Shown: positions 11,750-22,600 of the stretch, in pieces
Numbering within the stretch: position 1 is the first letter of the stretch
Layout: each line of letters opens with the position of its first letter
Assembly: GCA_022496205.1 (NCBI GenBank)
Contig: WTXD01000075.1
Location: forward strand, 1 to 64,000
Direction of reading: 5' to 3'
Length of the DNA stretch: 64,000 bases
Origin: Gloeopeniophorella convolvens
Taxonomy: Eukaryota; Basidiomycota; Agaricomycetes; Russulales
The notes under the pieces: generated by a model
Seen by the model: the letters and a program-made list of their open reading frames with translations, nothing else
What the model was told of the DNA's origin: nothing
The model's database searches: none
Program-made: the position numbers and the translations under genes

Positions 11750-12000
11750 CTGCCATATACTTGGGCGCTGCAACGTGTTGACAAGCGGCGATAGACAGCT
11801 GACAGACCACATTTGCACAGTGTGGTGTGCGAGAGAGTATGGCCTGATATGGAGATTCTGTGGAGCGCCAAAAGCTTCGGTGGGCGACGCTACTTGCCAA
11901 AGCTTGCCGTCACTGGTCACCCGTGTGTTGTGAAAAGCGGGGTGACTGTCGCAGCGGGGGGGGAAATCGCGTTTGACGGAGCTCGTTACAAACGCGTGAG
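11750..12000 (-). promoter_or_regulatory. NLR upstream block, displaced from NLR1
   Basis: The stretch around 11755-11870 is clearly related to 25700-25855 upstream of NLR2 and to 36840-36950 upstream of the collapsed unit. Shared words include GTGTTGACA, GACAGACC and GTGTGCGAGAGAG-like sequence. In NLR2 the block lies about 110-260 bp before the ATG. In NLR1 it lies more than 2.2 kb away because the retroposon and the GATATC block sit between. It may hold transcription signals. That role is inferred from conservation and position only. Confidence 0.5.
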
Positions 12001-12421
12001 GAAACAGTACAAGTTACGATACGAATATATACTCGCTGCGACGTCACATGCTATGACATCATTGCCGAACGAGATTGCTACTCCAACACCGTGCGCGTGG
12101 TTGTTGATGCACAGCGTTGAACTGGCAACCTCGGGGCAAGGTCCGAACCGCAAGGAACCGCAGCCGCGCATCGATTATGTATCGAGAGCATTGAGTCCGC
12201 CAGGAATCGAACCCAGCGCCTTCAATAAGTACGTCTTTCTTTTGTGCTCGGGTCTGTGCCTCAACTCGAAAGCACAGAACTAGACAGGATACCCCCGCAG
12301 CGAGCAGTTCTCCCGCTGCCAGTCTCCTTTTCCTCTCAGCGTTTTCTAGCAGCCCCGTCTCGCCTTCTCTCGTCGCCGTGCTGGCGCATACCCCGCTTCA
12401 CCTGATCTCTTGCAACTCGCC
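12001..12421. other. Intergenic; tRNA 3'-half-like scrap
   Basis: No gene recognised. On the minus strand about 12200-12222 resembles a tRNA T-arm (GGGTTCGATTCC with a weak stem), but no matching 5' half or acceptor strand is found. The same core occurs at about 37033-37050 in a related NLR upstream region. Confidence 0.35.
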
Positions 12422-13939
12422 ATGGCCACTCAGCAGTATCAGCACCGCCAGCAGCTCTCGCGTCTCGCCATCCCACCCCCGTTCCAAGTCCAGCAGCAGA
12501 TGCCTCTATTTTCCCCTGGCCTCCCGACCGCGATCCACCAGGGCTTTCCCCCGTCGGCGCTTCAAACGCCCATGCAGGGCTCCTTCTTTCCCCCGCCTTC
12601 CGCCATTCCCGGCCGTCCTATGTACCCCGCCCACCGCGCCAATCCCAGCGTCGCCCTCGCCGCTGCTGGCATCCTCCCTCCGGCGGGCATGCCGATGACC
12701 CCGCTCGGACAGGGCCCCTTCACCCCCGGACCGCTCGCGGGGCCCTCGTTCCCACTCCCAGCAGCGCAACCATCGCCAGCCCAGCATGAGCACCGGTGGC
12801 CCGCCCGAGGCCCATTTCGGCGGTGCCAGCAAGAACTACCGCCCGCCGTTGCCAACAGCCGTCGCCGCGGCCAATTAGGCGGCCCAGGTCCACAGGGTCG
12901 CCAGAAAGTGCAACGTCAGCTTTCCAAAAGAGACCATCCGCGGCGCCGAGGGCGAGCCCCCGACGCGCGCCGCGTTCGCGCGCACGCCCGTCCCACAGCA
13001 CTTCGTTCCCTCCCAGCCGGACATCCCCCCGCCTGCGACCGGCGATATCTTCCCCGAGGATCACTGGCGAACTGATATTCCGGAAACCGTGGACGTGTTT
13101 TTACCAGGCAGGGTATGTCGTTCTGTTTCCTCTGCCTCTGCCTCCGTTTCGAGTTTGCCTGCAGCCGGCGTGGGACGAGGTCAAGAAGAAGTTCATTGAC
13201 GAAAAGCTTGAGAAATTGAGCGTCGAAAAGGGCACGAGCGGCCACAGCAGTGTTCCGCACATTCATGCGCCGCACGCCCGCGCTGCCTCGGTGAGTCGCC
13301 TGTGTTTCATCACGGCCAAAGGGTTTTTTTCGCCAACTCCGAGCATAGATATCGTCCCCTGCGGATCCTGCACTGTTGTACTCAAAGCTCAACAAGCTGC
13401 AGCAGGCGCAGAACTTGCAGCCGCACTCGGCGTCCGTTTCTCCGCAGCTCCCATCGCATCCGTTCAGCGCGGCAACGCCCCCGATGCTCAATCCTCTCCC
13501 CATCCCAGTGGCCCCTGCGCCCCCAGCTGCGTCAGCTCCGCTACGGCACAGCCACAGCTTGTCCCTCGCTGTGGATCCTTTTACTCCGTCGCGCCAGTAC
13601 TTCAGCTTCAACAACACGGCGTTCAACCCATTCGGCCCTGGCGCCACGCTTGGCTCGGACGTCATCCGCGAGCCCGATGCTCGCTCGGACCTCGGCGCGC
13701 CGACGGACCAATCACTCGCGCCGCCTGCGATGCCCGCGCGCGCCGATAGCCGCCCGGACTTTGTGCGCGGGTTTGGTCTGGACGTCCCCGAGGAGGCTGA
13801 CGAAGACGAGGAGGAAGACGAACAGGTGGGTGGCGGGCACGGGTTAGGGGAGGCCGCGGCGGCGGAGGATGACCGCGTACTCGCAGAGGCGTCGCACATC
13901 GCGATGATCGGCATGGACGACACGCTCGACATGGAGCTC

Positions 13940-13971
<32 letters not shown>

Positions 13972-14633
13972 TGCAGACACTGACGTCGACGCAGCGGACG
14001 CGGAGGTCGACAGTATCACGACTGCCGCGCAGAGCCGGCTGCACTCGCGCCACGTGTCGCGTCTCTCTGCGGCGCTCTCGCTGCGTTCCGTCGGCGGGCG
14101 GGCGCGCGGCGCGAAGCCGGAGGACGACGCGATCGGCGAATGGACGGGCTCGGAGGATCTGTGCACAGAGGCGACCGAGGATGAGGTACGTAACCCCGCC
14201 GCGTTGCTGCCACGCGCCGCACGCATGCTGACGGTGTGATCCCCTGTCCGCTCTGCCCTCTCTGCCCCTCCACTTGCTCCCCACCCATCTTCACCTGAAT
14301 TTCCTGCACCCTTCCCCGCACTAGGAGAGCATCGGCTGCGTAGACCGCCTCTCGGGCTTGTTTACCCCAGGAACATCCACCCTACCGAGCCGCAACCACA
14401 GCCACAGCCCTGGCCGCAACAGCCCCAGCTCCAGCTGTCCGGCGGCTACGCGCGCAGCCCGTTACTCGGCCGCCCGCTCGACTTTGGCGCGCCCGAGTTT
14501 AGGCCTGGCGGCGCGTTCACGTCCATGCTTCCGCCGAGTGTGTTGACACTGCCATTCCCGCTGTGCGCGCCTGCACCTGTGTCCGCGGAGCCCGAGTTCG
14601 AGCCTGCCCGCGCACAGTAGGGCTGCGAGAAGC
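12422..14633 (+). pseudogene. Decayed gene for a proline-rich protein of unknown function
   Basis: The start at 12422 (MATQQYQHRQQ) opens a proline- and glutamine-rich N-terminal region. The protein-like reading then needs a frameshift near 12785 and passes a TAG at 12876-12878. It continues through a segment reading PETVDVFLPG to an intron (donor about 13114, acceptor CTGCAG about 13166). A short helical exon (WDEVKKKFIDEKLEKL), another intron (about 13289-13350), and a long exon with an acidic Asp-Ala run (about 13939-13977) and an RHVSRLSAALSLRS stretch follow. A last exon from about 14325 shifts frame again and ends at TAG 14631-14633. I do not recognise a named family. The pattern of exons with multiple breaks points to a once-functional gene that is now dead. 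Confidence 0.6.
13939..13977 (+). repeat. GACGCG hexanucleotide microsatellite
   Basis: Six or so tandem GACGCG units inside the decayed gene, coding for alternating Asp-Ala. Confidence 0.85.
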
Positions 14634-14659
14634 GCCAGCGGTGTGGGTCGTGCGAGAGC

Positions 14660-16010
14660 CCAGCTAGGGGCATTTTGCGAGTCAGTATGACGCCGCACGG
14701 TTCGTCTCAGCCGACGGGCGCGATACGCGGCACATCCAGTTTGTGCGTGAGCTCGCCAGCGTAGTTTTCGTGTCACAGGTTCGTCCGGCCCTGGTACCTC
14801 CTCCGCACCGTGCCTGACGGCTCTGTAGGACAAGACGAAAAGCGACATTGTTTTCTACAAGGTCATTATACGCGCCATGGAAGATCTCGCGACGTGTTCG
14901 TACACCACCGAGGCCTTCACCGAGCTGCTCAGCCGCATACGGGTCGCCGCGATACGTGATGTAGAAGGCGCCACGAGCTCACCAACACGCTATTCCTAGA
15001 TCGATCGCCTCAACCTCGAGAACTACGCAAATCTCGACCATTGGGTCGCCGAGCTCGACAATCATACAGCGGCTGAAGCACATCACCTAGGTCTGGTGCG
15101 CCGAGTCCGACCACTTTGCAGACGACGATGGCTAGCAACGTGACCCGCTCCCGAGCAAGTCGCGCGGCGATATGCAGCACGGGGAGAAGGTGAGCGCTCG
15201 CGGCCGCAATCAGGCGCGAAGACAGGGTTTCTGACGTACGTGGAGGTAGTTTTTAGAGGGCACCATGACGCTCAAGCTGATCGCACACGAAATCTGGATA
15301 CAGAACCAAGTTATCTTCCTCGATCCGCCAATAGAGTACGCGCGCCAGACGTGGATTCAGCAGCTGCATGATTGACCTGGTGGGTGGGCTCTTGATGGTT
15401 TCAATGCATGTATTAACCATCTATTCATCGGCGTGATTTGTCTATTACAGCGAATTCAGAGCTCTCGGTATGAAATTGGGCTGCAAATGCAGGGCGTTTT
15501 GCGTCGGAAACGCTGTACACATCATCAGTACGTGGCTTGTTGTGAGCCCTGTTCTGACGCTGCTGGCTCTCCTTAACTTACGCAATTCACTGGCGACACG
15601 CCGCAACGGCCGTTCGTGCTCACTGGGCCAAAGTACAGCTTGAACTCAAGGACTACGAATACGTCGGCAAGTGGACGCAAATCTATCTTCTCGGGGACCT
15701 CGAGACAGAATACGTGCTCAACCGCCTCGACAACTTGCTCGCGCATTGGCAACAACTGCTTTCTGAGATCAACTGCGCGCGCAACGTCCGACGCGACCGA
15801 CGCAAGAGGCGTTTGGTGTGTGCGTCGTTGACTACGAACAGGCACAGGTGCATGTGAACGCCAAGTACGACGCGTGGCAGCGTGACATCCTCTCATGCTT
15901 CGGCGTCAAGCTCGACAGTTTGATGAAGGAAATGCACGCGGCGATGCTCAAGGCGCGCAACGACTTCGAGCAAGTACCCGATCGAGGGGCTCGTCGGCGG
16001 CACGCAGCAT
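14660..16010 (+). pseudogene. Cytoplasmic dynein heavy chain fragment (N-terminal tail), decayed
   Basis: Segments in order read like the tail region of dynein heavy chain, the minus-end microtubule motor: VFYKVIIRAMEDL and TTEAFTELLSRI (about 14845-14950), NLENYANLDHWVAELD (about 15010-15060), EIWIQNQVIFLDPP (about 15290-15335), WIQQLHD (about 15352-15372), and VNAKYDAWQRDILS with KLDSLMKEMHAAMLKARNDF (about 15855-15970). Breaks are plain: TAG at 15088-15090 where Gln is expected, TAG at 15133-15135, TGA at 15373-15375 where Trp follows LHD, several frame changes, and an intron whose donor reads ATACGT instead of GTACGT (about 14957). Motor domains are absent. It lies directly behind the decayed gene at 12.4 kb, so both may have come as one piece. 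Confidence 0.8.
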
Positions 16011-16179
16011 TTCTGAACGGCTTCGGCTTTCGGGTCTCACGCGCACGTCCTGCATGCTTTTATTTCCCTGCGTCTATCCTCGTTCTTCACGCACTTTCCT
16101 TCCTACCTGCACACTCTCTGACATTGGTAGCAATATATATTATCTGGATCCCCTCTAATGACATGACATTTCTTGCATC

Positions 16180-16610
16180 ATCTATGAGAGTTGAGGGCGA
16201 TCGTCGTATTCGCTCTGGAGATGAGAAATCACTGAAGCTGGACACCAACCGCGGGGGCATCCGAACTTCAGAAGTGTATCCTCAGAAGCGTGCCCCTGGG
16301 GTAGATGTCGAGCCCCGTAGGTTGATGAGCCTTGTGGCTTCACCCGTGTAGGGCTGTGGGTAGAGCCGATGGGACGATGATGGACGATGGTGGTGGTGCC
16401 ATTCTGGCAGAGCCGGGTCTGGCGCAAAATTGACATAACGGTGGCAAGTGTGTCGAGAGAAGATCAGAGGTCTGCAACTAGACATGGAAAAGGCACCCGA
16501 GCGTGGTATATATCAGGCTGTATCGGTCGGAGAACGCTGGATAACTCGCACCATAGACATGGTCAATGGCCGCGTGCGATGATGCCACTGTAGTCCTCCG
16601 TAGTCAAGTA
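16180..16610 (-). other. Inverted copy of NLR-upstream DNA
   Basis: Read on the minus strand, this matches about 26290-26560 upstream of NLR2 and about 37310-37600 upstream of the collapsed unit. Shared sequence includes TGGTGCGAGT.AT.CAGC and CATCATCGTCCCATCG. No gene in it. It is in the opposite orientation to its relatives, so it marks an inversion or rearrangement endpoint. Confidence 0.65.
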
Positions 16611-17059
16611 CTGAATGTCGAATTGTCGATCGTGGAGATCGCTTGCATGACGGAGGACTCGTGCAGACGCGAATGATTGGATATTGAAAGAAAGAAACGC
16701 TCGAATAAATCGGTTTTAGGCATGCTTGCTTACAGAAGTCCAATCGGCGGTTTCTGCTCATTATTGGCTCTTTGCATACACGAGTCGTATTGTATCGTAC
16801 TCTCTCGGTCTTGACCTCTCCAGTCTTCTAGAGATAAGAAAAAAGAGTCCGCGTAGTCTTTAAGTAGCCAGAGGCACTATGGATTCCAACAGTCACTGCT
16901 CATCGTGCTCATTCGTGACGTCAGCGTCCGAGAGGCCGCTGTCCGATTTCTATATATTCAGTCTCGGGCTCGTGGCGACCCAGCAACCGGCGACCGACGC
17001 CCTCGAGACCGAGACAAACGATACAAATCAAAAACAGTAACAGAATAAATATTGAGACC
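16611..17059. other. Intergenic, nothing recognised
   Basis: No coding or RNA signal seen. It ends in the 3' flank of the U6-like gene, and a T5 run on the minus strand (17027-17031) could end a Pol III transcript. Confidence 0.4.
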
Positions 17060-17106
17060 CGTAGGTCTACCACTCTGAAACAGCGTGTCATCCTTGTGCA
17101 GGGGCC

Positions 17107-17137
<31 letters not shown>

Positions 17138-17163
17138 TTCGTATGCATCCCCGAAGGGAGCAA
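17060..17163 (-). ncRNA. U6 spliceosomal snRNA, probably a variant or pseudogene copy
   Basis: On the minus strand the conserved U6 core is intact. It has a 5' stem-loop (CTCCCTTCGGGGA), AAATTGGAACGATACAGAGA (the ACAGAGA box that pairs with the 5' splice site), GATTAGCATGGCCCCTG with the AGC triad, and AAGGATGACACGC. The region after ACACGC does not look like the usual U6 internal stem-loop and 3' tail. It reads TGTTTCAGAGTGGTAGACC and then a short hairpin, so the 3' third may be replaced or interrupted. Some fungi carry introns in U6, and retroposed chimeric U6 copies are also known, so both remain possible. The 3' boundary is uncertain. Confidence 0.65.
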
Positions 17164-17171
17164 TCATATAT

Positions 17172-18054
17172 GCGCGTTGCGCATACACGTGCCTGCAAGT
17201 TTTTGTTATGTGTAGACCGCGGGTGGGCGCTCGCGTATTCGTGAACACACACGCGAGGCAGCTCTAGACGTTCCGCGACGAGCGAACGAGACCTCGTACC
17301 TGTACAGCTGTCTCAACTTCTTGAATCTCACCACTTCGAAGGAGGCACCCTTGGGCGCACCGAGCGACACGCAGCAGATGCGACATCAGCCCCGCGAACT
17401 CAACCCCACATCCCGATGACGACGTAGCTTTCACCTTCAATACGGCATCCGGCATCACCAGGCCGATCAGAACCGTAAACTTCGATATCACTCACGAAAA
17501 ATAGCAACGATGTTCAATGATCGACAAGCTCCAGACCATATAACTGGGACTACTATGTCTCGAGCGCCCTTTATCAGCGGGAAAGGCGCAACTCACCTTC
17601 CAATATTCTGGCCCATACTTTCGCCTCACCTTCCTAATGCCGTGCTGACAGCATTCGTGTTGTGCGGACCGCGCAAGCACGTCCAAATGGCACAAAGTAC
17701 AGTCCTTATCTATAAGTCATGATCGACGACGATGCGATCAGGAGAAGAACGGCGCACGTATCAAAGAGAGACCTATGCAGGCCAACGAAACCGCAAGGTA
17801 CCCCCAAGCGAGCCTCTCGAGGAGCCACACGATGAAGACGTTACTGGCTGCACTAGTAGCTGCACTTGCGAGGCGGGATGTAGATATATGCATCGCGAGG
17901 TTTGCAGCCTGACCTGGAGGGACAATAGGTGGGATCCGTTCACGCTTATGAGCGTCGTAGGAAGTCGGACGCCGTGTCCAAGGACACAGCCCAGTCGCTA
18001 GAGACTGGGATTGGGGGACCCATACTACAGCGCAGGACGTGCAATCGCGGCGGA
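17172..18054. other. Intergenic, no gene recognised
   Basis: Several open frames of 60-90 codons on both strands show no recognisable motif or consistent splicing. One small frame from an ATG near 17776 encodes about 45 residues with a hydrophobic middle (KTLLAALVAALA). I cannot support it as a gene. Confidence 0.4.
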
Positions 18055-18540
18055 CAGCCTAGAACGAGAGGACGTCCTCGCAATCGCTGATGACGCCCTG
18101 AGCAATCCAGAGCACGATGGCGGAGGGCGTGAGGGAGATGACTTCGCATAGCTGCAGCACTGGTACTGTTGTTGGTAGCCGCGTATGACGTACTCGAACA
18201 CGAGCAGTGCCTGCGGACGGCGGGTCAGCAATCAGTACAAAGAAGAGGGAGTATAGTGGAGCGACGTATGATGCTGCCCGCGGGCCCCACCCGCCATGAA
18301 CGCGAACGCGACAAAGAGAATGAGCCACGCACGCCACACCGCGCGCGCGTCGCCAGATCCCGCATCACCGTGCACATGGTCCTTGTCGATCAGTTTTTCG
18401 ACGAGCATGCTGAAGCAGCACGGCGGCCCATGACGGCGGCACACCCAGCCGGCGAAGCTGACGTGCACGGGCACAGGGTCATCAGGCTCGCTGTACGATG
18501 GGTAGGCGTGCGCGCGGAAGAAGGTCCAGGCTCAGGGCCG
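18055..18540 (-). pseudogene. Vps68/TMEM50-family membrane protein relic
   Basis: Read on the minus strand, separate frames give the hallmark pieces of this four-helix endosomal membrane protein in the right order. They are FFRAHAYPSYSEPDDPVPVH and SFAGW (about 18530-18435), LIDKDHVHGDAGSGDARAVW and LILFVAFAFMAGG (about 18405-18285), FEYVIRGYQQQYQ (about 18210-18165), and SAIVLWIAQGV (about 18130-18095). The frame changes at least three times, and the first helix and start are missing or scrambled. In yeast Vps68 works with Vps55 in late-endosome to vacuole transport. This copy cannot encode it. The intact parent gene must lie elsewhere. Confidence 0.8.
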
Positions 18541-18619
18541 AGCTAGAACTGCGTGAATGGGATGAGTGGGATAAGGCGGGAGAGGAGGAAGGGGAGCGTA
18601 CGAAGCCGTTGGCGAGGTG

Positions 18620-19674
18620 GACGCCTGCGGTGCGGTGGTGCATGCCCAGGACGGAAGGACGGAAACAGATTCATGCAGACCCTGCACTGGCTACAGTCGG
18701 AGTGCGGGTGCGACATGGTGGGCCGGTCGTCATCGTCATTGTTGTCGCTGTCGTTGTGTGGAATAGCGCGGTCAACGCAAGGGTCGACTCGGCGGAGAAG
18801 AACAGCACCGGCCCCCGGGAGCGTGTTATCCCCGGACACTTACGTAACGTCATGCCATCGTGAATCCTCTAACTTCAACTCGTTGAGTCCGACTTCCGGC
18901 TTCCGTTCGCGATATCCGATGGCGCCGCTCTCAACCTTCTTCAATGCACTAGTTCCCGTCACATAGAATGCTCGACAGCCATTATCGTGGGTCTATACGG
19001 TCTCATTCGATTCGCTCGACGCTGATCAATACTAGCCAACGCAGTTGTTCTCGTCCTTCTCGCTCGCGCATGTTAGGAAAATCAAAGTGCGTACGGCCAT
19101 GCTTCCCCGCGCTGCAATTCGACAAGATATTCGAATTTTCCTAGGGTTTGCCTTAGTAGTAATCTTGGTTGCTTGCGCCCCTTAATACGCGTCCTTTTCC
19201 CTGACGTTCAGCGCAGCGCACGATAGTCACAGTTCCAGTCTCCTTCTGTCGACCCCGCCCCTGGTTTATTGGCAAACACGCTCTCGCAGCATGGGATGTC
19301 TAACTCTGGCGAACGTATGTATCGACCTAGATGCATGGATGATGAGCGCTGTTGGTGATGTAGCGAAACAACTCTGCGTGGGTCAGACGCGACCCAGGTC
19401 GAGCGTTCCGCCAGAGCATCCTCCACTTAATTTTGAACTCAGAAGACTGCAATGTTCATGAATCAATATCACACAACCGAGGGTTTGCGTATGATTGAAT
19501 GTGTGCTTTCCATAGAATTGTTGGTCTGACAGCTCAGTAGAACGCACTTGCAAATACAAGATTTAGCGAGGACCCAAACGCGAACAACTGAGCAATCGGT
19601 TTGATCTCCACGAATCCGCAACGTGAGCGAGGGTATTGTACAACGCAATGCAGTAACAACGAAGGCACATATAT
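18620..19674 (-). other. 3' flank of NLR2, paralogous to other NLR flanks
   Basis: No gene. About 18640-19030 is a close copy of 2630-3040, and about 19200-19310 resembles 28800-28935 and 36375-36490. The last few hundred bases resemble the sequence downstream of NLR1 and NLR3 and probably include the 3' UTR. Confidence 0.6.
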
Positions 19675-22600
19675 CTATGACGCAACGCGCTGGTCAGGTT
19701 TGTAACACGACGTCCAATCTGATCCATGAACAAAACGACTACTGTCCAAAACCGTCTCGTGCCTCGCTCTGACCCACACATTATCCGGCCGGGGAAGGCC
19801 AACCCGGTGCGGTTCAGGGATCCAGACGACGAGCTCACCGCCGACACCCCGAATCCACCCATCGTCGTCTACCGCGAATCCTTGATCCGTTCGAAAATCT
19901 ACGGGCACTGGGGTGTCACCGTTGTATTGGCTGGCGCGGGAAGCGCCCAAACCCGGAGCACCTGTCGCGGATAGGTCGGTTGCTGGCGTGGTCCACAACC
20001 GAACTGAGGTGTCGTATGAACCCGAGACGATGTGTCGGCCATCGGGGGAGTAAGCGACAGACGTGACCCTGCCTGCGTGTCCTGTAAGTAGGTCAGAGAC
20101 TGCGCACCCTGTTTTGGCGTCCAAGATGCGAATTGCACCGTCGTCCCAGCCCGAGACGATATGGCGACCGTCCGGCGAGAATGAAGCAGACATGGGAAGA
20201 GGGTCGACTCCTTCGAAAGGATCTGCAGTTGCTTGTCCTGTTGCGGCATCCCAGATACGGATAGAGCAATCGGATGAGGCCGAGGCAATGTATCGGCCAT
20301 CGGGAGAAAACGATACAGAGTAGACCCAATACGTGTGTCCCGTAAATGGTCCTACGACGGCCTGTCCTGTCGTGGCATCCCACACCCGGATCGTATGATC
20401 ATCCGACCCCGAGGCGATATACTGACCATTCGGCGAAAACGCGATGGACCAGATCCTATCTGTGTGACCTCTGAATGGCTTTGCCGCTGCCTTTCCTGTC
20501 ACGGCATCCCACATGCGGATCGTCTTGTCAGAGGAGGCCGAGGCGATCCGCTTGCCATCGGGGGAGAACGCGACAGAAGTGACGATTCCTTGATGTCCCT
20601 TGAGCGGCCCGACGACAACCTGGCCTGTTGTGACGTCCCAGACACGGATCGTCCAATCATCCGATCCAGAAACAACGCGTTGGCTATCCGGTGAGTAAGT
20701 AACGGAGTTGATCGCATCCGTATGTCCTGTGAGTGGCTGTCCCACTGCCTGACCCGTCGCGGCATCCCATATGCGGACCGTGCGGTCCTCCGAACCTGAG
20801 GCGACAAGTCGGCCATCCAGCGAGAACGCGACTGACAGCACCTGGTCAGTGTGCCCTCCAAGCGTCCCAGACCCCTTCCGTGCCTCTGCAGCGCCCAAAG
20901 GGTCGACCGCGCTATCCTCCGAGCGCGAGATGACGCATTGACTGTCATGCGGAGGTGAGATGTCGAGGTCCTCTCTTACAGGTTCGCGCGTCGCAAGATC
21001 GGCTGGCTGCACCGTGAACATGTCCCAGATGCGCACTGTCTTATCTTCCGAGCTTGATACGACGTGTCGACCATCCGGTGAGAGTCCAATGGACTTGATG
21101 GAGCTCCCATGACCAGTGAGTGGCTCCGCGACCGGCGATCCGGTCGCGGCATTCCAGACACGGATTGTTGAATCGGCTGAACACGAGACAATGTATTGGT
21201 TGTCCCGAGAGATAGCGACGGAGGTGATACTACTGGTATGTCCCCGAAATGGTGCTGCGACTGAGCTGCCTGTCGTCGCATCCCAGGTGCGAATCGTGGC
21301 GTCCTCCGATCCAGAGACAATCTGCTGTCCGTCCGAGGAGAACATGACAGAGCTGACGGGGTCGATGTGTCCCTTAAGGGGCCCCATGACCAGCTTCTTT
21401 GTTGTCATACTCCAGACTCGGATGGTCTTGTCATCCGAGCCCGAGATGATATTGAGACCGTTCGGCGAGAACGCGACAGAGTTGACGGGGCCTGCGTGAC
21501 CCGTGAATGGCTCCGTGACCATCTGCCCCGTGAAGACATCCCAGACACGGATTGTGAGGTCATCCGAGCCTGAGGCGACGTGCCGGTTATCCGGTGAGAG
21601 TGCGACAGTGTTGACTGGAGCCGTGTGACCCGCGAATGGCTCTGAGGCTGCGTCCCCTGTCGCAGTGTCCCACACCCGGATCGTACTATCATCCGACCCG
21701 GAGACGAGTTGTCGACCATCTGGAGAGAACACGACAGATCCGACCCAGCCTTTATGCCCGGTGAACGGCCCTCGAATCTTCCGGCCGGTCGAGGAACTGA
21801 ACATGTGGATCGTGCCGTCCGCCAGGCCCGAAGCAACGCGTGTGCCGTCCGGCGAGAACGCAACGGAAAGACACATCGAGCCCACGCCGATGGCCGTCTC
21901 CTGCGCTGGCCAATGAGGTAACCTCCCCCGTTCCAGCACCATCGTGTTTGGGAACATCTTTCCATAACACTTGAGCACGAGTGATGACGCCGGTGAGAAT
22001 GGGAGTGCAGAGAGATAGATATGCGGGGCGCTCTGGGACATGGGCATGGCGAAGTACCGGACGAACGCAGTTGCATCATCGACGAATGCCGAAAGCGTGC
22101 GTACTTCCACAACGGGGTTCTGTGAGAAGCGCGAGTCCTTATGAGAACTGGCGCAAGGTAATAAAACGCGAGCCTGTCGGCACTTACATTCTCGTCCTTG
22201 GGTAGCCATTCTTTCAACGTAGACAAAGCTTGCAGAGCAAGATCGATGCAATCAAGGAGGCTGAGAGACTCGAGCCAAAATGGGAACTTCGTCAGTAGGA
22301 GTTCCTGGAGCATCTCTGCGAAATTGGGTTGAAACGGCACGTGTCGCAAGTGATCTCCCCAGAAGCGACTAGCGTAGGATAGAGCGTGGGAGATATGCTG
22401 GGATACAAGAGAATAGATGTCAGGAATATCTATGTTCTTTTGATAAGACGACACAAGGTTGCACATGTTGAAGTGGACGTTTTCAATCAGAAGGCTGAGG
22501 CAGCAGTACGCCATCTGGTGATGAGAAGCAGCGACATCTATCCAAAACTTCCCCGCCCTCTCCTTCGTAGTGAGGAAGTCACGGAATGATGTGTGAAGCG

